From assembly GCA_037176725.1 (NCBI GenBank), contig JAZBRS010000076.1, forward strand, positions 119,555,001 to 119,619,000: DNA of 64,000 bases, in the 5' to 3' direction. A program made the position numbers and the translations under genes. This DNA is from Posidonia oceanica (Eukaryota > Streptophyta > Magnoliopsida > Alismatales > Posidoniaceae). The notes beneath the pieces are model-generated. The model saw only the letters and a program-made list of their open reading frames with translations. It was not told where the DNA came from and made no database searches. Position 1 is the stretch's first letter. The number at the start of each line of letters is the position of its first letter. Of the stretch, positions 57,876 through 64,000 are shown in pieces.

Positions 57876-60800
57876 TGTAGCGATCCCGATCGGAATCAGG
57901 CTCGCTATTTAGCGGCGATTGGATCCGAGGAAGAGGCTCGACTCGAAAACGCTTAAAATCGAGGAGAAAAGAGAAAGATAAGACAAATCAGAGTCACCAC
58001 CATGTCCATTAACGGGAGACAAGGAAAACTGGGGAAATGCGTGAATTAATGCGCAAAACCAAGCAAGAAATGCAAAGCAAAGCAATGCAAAGGAAACAAA
58101 TGCAAATACATGCAAATGAGATGACTCTAGCCTAGGATAAGGGCAGTATGGTCATTGCGGGCCAAAAGACAGGGCAAGGACTCCTGTTACGTGCGGGGAA
58201 GGTGTTAGGCACCCCCGACACGCCCGAGATTCGGTCTTTCTAGGCTTACGCTCGCATATGCAGGGAAATGCAGGGTTGAATGCCTATGTGCCTATGAATG
58301 CTCAAGGTGTGCTCTAAGTGGAGAGATGCAGGGCAAGGAAGTAAACGTGCTGTCTAAGTGCTTAGCTACGCTGTCTGTGTTCCGAACCGGGCGAAACCTG
58401 GCTCGTGAGAACTCCAGGCAGTAAGCATCACAGCCCTATATGCAAATGCAAGTGAAAAAGCAAAACAGCGGCAAAACCATGCAATGCGATCGACATGTAA
58501 GAGAAAACAGCGTAAAACACGCAAAACGAGGTGAAAAACAAGAAAGCGCGCAAAACGGTGCAAAAAGACAAGATCGGCACTCAAAACGGGCGAGAAAGCA
58601 AGGCGGCACGCAAATCGGTGCAAAAGGCGATGATGGGCACTCAAAACTGTGCCAAAAATAGGGCGAGCGCGCAAAACGGCGTGAAAGACAAAGCAGGCAC
58701 GCAAAACGTTGCCAAGAGGAGAGCGGACACGCAAAACGGTGCCAAAAGCTGCGAGATAAAACCTCGGAAAAAGCCGTGCGAATGCAAATGCAAGGAAAAG
58801 ATTAGAAGCAGTAAGAGGAGAAGCAGAACAACGCATGTGTGAGAACAGGCGCTGTTCGGGGCCACACAGAGTAGGTGTGAAGACCTACAAAGGGGAGAGT
58901 GAGCAAACGGGGGGATTACCACCTCTCTTGCGACCATTTCCCACTAAACCATTCCACGGTGTGTCTCGCATGCTGCCCAAAGCTCGCGATGCGATCGGAT
59001 CGTGGAAAAGGGGGAAGAAAGTCACATTAAGTGGTAAATCCAGGGAAAACTCAACACAAAACACATAGGGAAACGCGAAATGGAGATCTGAGTTGACAGA
59101 CAAGAAGAGGAGGCCCTATTCTACATGCTCAAAGAAACAGAAATCGAAAACGAGGAAAACTATGCAAATGGCATGCAAATGAATGCAATGTAGGGGTTCA
59201 GGAGGACATACCTGGAAGTCCGGGAGCCTGATCTGAGATCTGCTTGGTCCATGCTGAAGAGCGCTTCGCTGCGGTCGTCTGGGCAGCTTGCTTGAGAAGA
59301 TCCAACAGCCGGATCGGAAGATATCGCAGCTTCAAGGCAGGAAGGCCAGAACAGGGGAGAAGAACAGATCTAGGTGTTCAGGAGGTCCTAGGGATGTGCA
59401 AAAGGTCTTCCAAGTGAAGGGGAGCTAAAGGTGCTTAGTGTGTGCAAAGGGATGCTAAAATGCAAAGCCAAATAAATGCAGGATGCATGCAAGAGGCAAG
59501 AAAAAACCAGAGGGGAATTTTTTAGAGAAACAGGGGTTCAAATGCCATTTTTGAAAAGAGAAGGGGGCTAAATGCAAATTTTCAAAAAGGATGGGGCCCA
59601 CAAGAGAGGGTTTTGAAAACAGGAGAGGGCAGGGCTTTATTTTGCAAAAGACTGGGCTCAGAAAGCTACTTTGAAAAGAGGGCATGCATTGGAAGAAGTT
59701 TTGAAAACAAATGGAAATCAGAAGGTAATTTTGGAAAAAACTAGGGTCTAAAGTGCAAATTTTCTAGAAAACAGGGTTCTGGGGAGTCTGGGAATGCAAG
59801 TGGAGGGTCTACATGCAATTTTGTAAGCATAGGAGCTAAGATGCAACTTTAGGGGCAAAACAGTCTTTTTTCATGATTTTTAAAGGATGCAAGGACCTAT
59901 GTGTAATTTTTGAATCATGCAGGGGTCAAATATGCAATTTTATATGGTAAACATGTTCTGAAATCAGATGACAGGACTGATGTGTAATTTTTGGGAAAAA
60001 CAGGGTTAAAAATGCAATGCAATAAGCCAAAATGCATGGAAAACAGTTACTGTCCATTTAAAATGGACCTAAATGCAAAAATGCAAAACCAGAAGGCAAA
60101 ATATGCAATGCAGTATGCAAAAATCAAAATAAAACCTAAGTTTCTACAGTGCAGAGGATGAAAATGCAAAAATGAGAAAAAGCAGGGGCTCAGAATGCAA
60201 TGCAATATGGCAAAATCAATGCATTTAAATGAACTGATCTAAAACAGGACCTAAGTGCAAAAATTGAAAACAGAGGGGCCAAAGCACAAAAGGTTATAAC
60301 TAAACAGCACAGTAATAGGACCTGAATGTAAATACAGAAAAGTAGAAATAAAAGCAGCAATTTAGCATGATATTTAATTGAAAACTGAGCTGATTAAATG
60401 AACAGAGGACTAAAACGCAAAAATGAGATAACTTAAGGCAGAAATGTAATATTCACACAGAAACCATATAACTGAAAAAATAAAAGCACAGTAAACTGCC
60501 GGCGGTGGCCGGCACTGTAGCGGTGAACCACCAGCGCCCACCACCACCGGCACAGGAGGGCTGCGGAGGTGCGGGAGGGGGGAGACCATCGCCGGCGACT
60601 GCACGGAGCGCTGGAGATCGTCGGGGGACCGTTCCACTGACTGGAACGTCCGGGAGACGGGAGGCCGGCGCCGGAGAAGAAGGACTGACCGGCGAGTTGC
60701 AGTCGGAGTAGGAGAGCCGGAGAGCTGGTTCTGGTTTGTGGAAAAGCAGCAGAGGGAGGAGAGAGAGCGGAGGAGGTGAAGAATTACCTTTTCGCGTGTC

Positions 60801-63499
60801 TGGTGCATCCTCCCGACCTCAGCAGTGCCGGAGCTGGTCGACGGCGTCTATCCGGTCGCTGCGGCGACAGCCAGCTGCCCGCGGAGGTCTGGATCTTCTC
60901 AGGGGGTGCTGCTGGTGCTTCTCGGTCGATCAGACGGAGGTTCTGCAGCTCGACAGAAGATCCGGCGCTTTTGGGTTCTCAGAAAGGAACCGGAGATGGA
61001 GGGAGGCTGTTGCTACTCGTCCGGTGGAGTGGAGCCCTTCGGGAGGTAGCTGGAGGTCTGGAGAGTCGATTCGGATGATTGGCTTGGATTTCTGGAGAGT
61101 GTGGTGTGAGATAGGAGATTGGGTTCGTTTCTGGTCTGAAGGAGGGGTAAGTGTTTGTTGTGGAGTTTGTGGTCTGTGGTGGAGGATAGGGCTGAAGGTC
61201 AAGTGCTTCTGAAAGGTGGAGGTCAGGCGAGTAACTTAGGAAGATTTGGGGAGAAAAGGAGTTCAGTGGTGGTGGGAATTCCGAAATGGGTTGGAGTTGG
61301 CTTCTGTTGGTGCTCTGCGGTGGGTTCAGGTGAACTGGGGTGGTTCTGAGGGGTGGAATGGCCGGGAAATGGTGGGAGGGGATTGCTGGTTTTCTGGGTG
61401 AACTTGGGGGATCAAAATGGAAGGGAATTCGAGGCTGGAATGGGCTGGTTTTAGGGGAGAAAGAAGGGGAAGTTCTACTGAAAATCAGAGGGAGAAGAAA
61501 GGGGAGTTTGCTTGGGAATTCTCTGGATTTCTCAGCTCTCTCTCTCGGACGGCAAAAAAGGCAATGAAGGGGGTCGAATGGCTGGCTTTTATCAGGAGGA
61601 GGCTGGCTGCTAGCGCGCTGGGAATTTTTGAATTCAACCGGCGGCCACTGCAGCAGAGGAGACTGATGCCGGCGAGACGACAGGCATTGATTGCCTCCCG
61701 GAAAGCCGCTGAGATGAAGGAGGAGCGGCGAGCTGCTGTAGACGACGGGATGGATGCTTGAAATTCAAATGGTGGAGGGAGCACTGCAGCAGCTGCTCGC
61801 GGGAGAGAAAAAAAATGGTGGAAAACACAGAATCGAGAAGGAAGAAGAAGGAGGAGAAGGCCGGACTGTGGGTCGAAAAAGAAAAAAGAAAAGAAATAAA
61901 GGAGGAAGGGAGAAACGGGCCAACGGGCCCAGTAAGGAAGAAAAGGAAAGAAAAATGGGAAAGAAGGAAGAAAGAGAGGGAAAAGTGGGGAAATAAAATA
62001 AGTAAAAAAGAACTAAAAATAAATAAAAATATTAGAAAGGTTGTGATGTGAATTAGGATTTTAATTACATTTTTTAATGGCCATTTTGGGTTGATTAGTG
62101 TGTTTTGGGCTTGATTAGGGTTTTAAGGTTTTGGTTTTGCTTTTAATTAGTTTTCACTTGATTAAATGTTTGTTAAACTCTTTTTAAATTATTTTAAAAA
62201 TTGTGTTTCCCTTGTTAGATACTTGGGACATTGATTAGGATTTTTTAGGAATTATTTTCGTATTAGTCAGGATTGGTTTTAGGTTTTAAGTCTTAGTCTT
62301 CTAGGGTTTTCTTTTCTTAAGTCTTTCAAATTATGTTTTAATTTTCATTTGTTAATTTTTCTTGAAGTTTTTAGTTAGATTTTTCTGGTTTGATGGGTGT
62401 TTTTAAGTCTTTTAAATGTGTGTTTTTTTTCTTCTTTTCCTTTTAATTAAGTTTTAATTTGTTTTTCCTTAGGTTTGTTAGGTTAAGTCTTTTGCTTCTT
62501 TAATTACTTGTTTTAATGTTTGTTTTTTGATTCTTCTTTTTAATGTTTGTTTTTTAATTCTTCTAATGAGGTTTTCACTTATGCTGGGTTCTGATTTCAT
62601 TTTAGTTTTTTTCTTGATTTTTCAGTGTTTTCTTTTGATTTGTTTTGCATTTTTTAGCTCACATGCTTGGTTTTCCTTCTAGCTTGATTTAGTTAAGTTT
62701 AGGTTTTTAATTGCTTGTTTAATGTTGTTTAATTGTTTTTCTTAGGGTTCTGACTTGTTTCTTTTATGTTTTGGGGTTTTACAGATTTTTAGGGGTTTTT
62801 ATGGATTTTTTGCAAGAGAAAGAAAGGGGAAAAGAGAAAGAAGAAGAGAAGGGAAAAAGGAAGAATAAAGGGAAAAGAGATGAGTTGAAGGAAAAGGATT
62901 TTTTGAAAATTAGGGAAAGTGTTAAAAATAAAGTAAAAATAGGAATAAGATAGAGGAAGAATAGAAGCACTGAGGGGGCCCACAGCCAGACCAGAGAAAG
63001 GGTAAGAAGGGGATGAAAAGAGAGATGATAATCAGGAGAGAGAGAGGGGAGAGAAAATGATAATCCCGAAGAGAGAAAAGGATAATTTGGGTGAATGGAG
63101 GTCTTAAAGGTCTTGGAATGGGATGAAAATTGGTGAGTGGGCAGTCTAGGGTTTGAGGTGTTGGTTCTGAAGTTTTGGTTTGATTCTAAGAAGGCTTTGG
63201 AAGGGTTTTAAGGTGTAGAAAAAGGGGAGTTTTACCTAGGTTTTCTAGGGTTTTTGGGAATGGTCTAGGTTTGGAAATTTCTAGGTTCTTGGGTAGGCTT
63301 GCTAAGTGGGTGTTGGTGGGTTTCCCTATGGATTTTGGCTAGGTTTTGAGCTTGGGAAGAGGGGTAAAGGCTTAGGTCAAGTTGGCTGGTTTTGAAGGGT
63401 AAAGAAGAGGGTTAAGGTTTGGTTTTGGGTTAGGTTTGAGTCCAGCAATCACCAGGAGGGCTCCAAATGGTCCAAGCCTGCCAAGATGGGGTGTCAACA
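57876..63499 (-). repeat. Right LTR (5' LTR in coding orientation), 5,624 bp
   Basis: Begins TGTAGCGATCCCGATCGG and ends TGTCAACA on the plus strand, so on the coding strand it runs TGTTGACA to CGCTACA with canonical TG and CA ends. It is 12 bp shorter than the left LTR, mainly because one 12-bp repeat (AATGCCTA-type) is single here (about 58297). It contains the same internal zones as the left copy, shifted by 22,063 bp at the outer end and 22,051 bp after the indels. As the 5' LTR it should hold the promoter of the element. A T-rich block (62,030-62,800; A-rich in the sense direction) precedes, in the sense direction, a CT-rich and then GC-rich stretch (61,990-60,480), a plausible promoter-to-leader transition, but no TATA box can be chosen with confidence. 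Confidence 0.95.
60480..61800 (-). other. GC-rich, gene-like portion of the LTR with splice-like signals
   Basis: Unlike the rest of the LTR this part is rich in CCGGCG and similar words and holds several short ORFs on both strands. On the coding strand a donor-like AAAAGGTAATTC (about 60785-60796) is followed 300 bp on by an acceptor-like CTTTTATTTTTTCAG (about 60472-60486). The left LTR has the same signals near 38735 and 38421. No protein similarity is recognised. It may be the transcribed leader of the element, perhaps with an intron, or captured host sequence. Confidence 0.3.
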
Positions 63500-63504
63500 G
63501 CCTC
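63500..63504 (+). repeat. Target site duplication, right copy (GCCTC)
   Basis: The five bases directly after the right LTR's terminal CA, identical to 35808-35812. The satellite continues without loss from here. Confidence 0.95.
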
Positions 63505-64000
63505 CGTCGCGTGTCTTCGTTCCAGACTGACGTAGTCCCGCCTACTTGCTTCCTCGGTCGAGGACAAGCCTCTCTCGCACGTCTTCGTTCTGGACAGACA
63601 GAGTCCCACCTGCTTGCTTCCTCGGTCGAGGACAAAACTCTCTCACGCGTATTCGTTACGGACGGACTAAATCCCGCTTGCTTGCTTCCTCGGTCGAGGA
63701 CAAGCCCCACTCGTGCGTCTTCGTTCCGGACGGACGGAGTCCCGCCTGCCTGCCTCCTCGGTCGAGGACAAGCCTCTCTCGTGCGTCTTCGTTACGGACA
63801 GATGGAGTCCCGCCTGCTTGCTTCTTCGGTTGAGGACAAGCCTCTCTCGCACGTCTTCGTTCCGGACGGACGGACTCCCGCCTACTTGCTTCTTCAGTCG
63901 AGGACAAGCCTCCCTCGCGCGTATTCGTTCCAGACAGACCGAGTCCCGCCTGCTTGCTTCCTCGGTCGAGGACAAGCCTCTCTCGCACGTCTTCGTCCCG
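63500..64000 (+). repeat. 68-bp satellite array (right part, continues beyond the window)
   Basis: The same 68-bp satellite in the same orientation as the left part. Its monomer order matches 28215-28715, including the variant with GACAAAACTCTCTCACGCG that marks the higher-order unit (63628 here, 28346 there). Removing the retrotransposon and one copy of the target duplication joins this piece to the left array in correct monomer phase. Confidence 0.95.

Larger units (their letters stand above)
35813..63499 (-). mobile_element. Complete Tat/Ogre-type Ty3/gypsy LTR retrotransposon, 27.7 kb, degenerate coding
   Basis: A structurally complete element: two LTRs of about 5.63 kb, 16.4 kb of internal DNA, a perfect 5-bp target duplication, a primer-binding site next to the right LTR, and Gag, protease, RT, two RNase H domains and integrase in that order on the minus strand. 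The order RT-RNase H-integrase defines Ty3/gypsy. The second RNase H, the very long LTRs and the tRNA-Arg-type PBS are hallmarks of the plant Tat clade, which includes Ogre and Retand. I do not see a clear ORF upstream of Gag, which classical Ogre elements carry, so assignment below Tat level is open. Behind the integrase lie about 6.3 kb with a plant-mobile-domain-like ORF and three minisatellites. The polyprotein frame has six TAGs, one TAA and one frameshift, so the copy should not be autonomous, although it could still be transcribed. Confidence 0.95.

Noticed and set aside
57876..63499. A second, separate retrotransposon to the right of the first
   Set aside because: 57876-63499 is the 5' LTR of the same element. 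It matches 35813-41448 end to end, and the PBS and target duplication link the two.
1..64000. tRNA, rRNA, snoRNA or host protein-coding genes
   Set aside because: None recognised by eye. The 68-bp satellite does not resemble 5S or 45S rDNA spacers that I know, and the only tRNA-like sequence is the 18-bp PBS.

Overview
The window is nuclear DNA of a flowering plant, repetitive throughout and with no host gene that I can recognise. It holds two things: a GC-rich tandem satellite, and one very large LTR retrotransposon (27.7 kb) inserted into it. The plant assignment rests on the retrotransposon, a Ty3/gypsy element of the Tat/Ogre type: two RNase H domains, a primer-binding site of the tRNA-Arg type, LTRs over 5 kb, and a plant-mobile-domain-like ORF behind the integrase. 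I cannot name the species.

Layout. 1-35812: satellite with a 68-bp monomer, all head to tail, about 525 monomers. Monomer variants recur in a fixed order, giving a higher-order unit of about 1.09-1.16 kb (16-17 monomers) and larger copied blocks (offsets of 5,744, about 6,050, 7,593 and 8,916 bp). 35813-63499: the retrotransposon, coding on the minus strand. 63500-64000: the satellite resumes in the phase expected if the element is removed. The insertion is bounded by a perfect 5-bp target duplication, GCCTC. The same satellite position without an insertion is preserved 7,593 bp upstream, at 28215-28219.

The retrotransposon in its own 5'-to-3' order, descending in coordinates: 5' LTR (63499-57876), PBS (57874-57857), 1.3-kb leader, Gag (from 56546), protease, a long Ser/Ala/Glu-rich linker, reverse transcriptase, Ty3/gypsy RNase H, a second RNase H, integrase (to 47750), a spacer with a poly-A-rich tract (T-rich on the plus strand), a broken plant-mobile-domain-like ORF (46285-45017), three minisatellites with periods of 83, 35 and 27 bp (44738-42021), a candidate polypurine tract, and the 3' LTR (41448-35813). 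By eye the LTRs differ at about 39 of roughly 5,620 positions, plus 3 indels (about 0.7 percent), so the insertion is recent.

The copy is probably dead. The polyprotein frame is cut by six in-frame TAG codons, one TAA and one frameshift. Five of the six TAGs fit loss of a cytosine in CHG context whichever codon preceded them, and the sixth fits if it was CAG. Many LTR-LTR differences are also C/T or G/A changes at CG or CHG sites. This looks like decay driven by cytosine methylation. All numbers were read or counted by eye, with no database search or alignment program.
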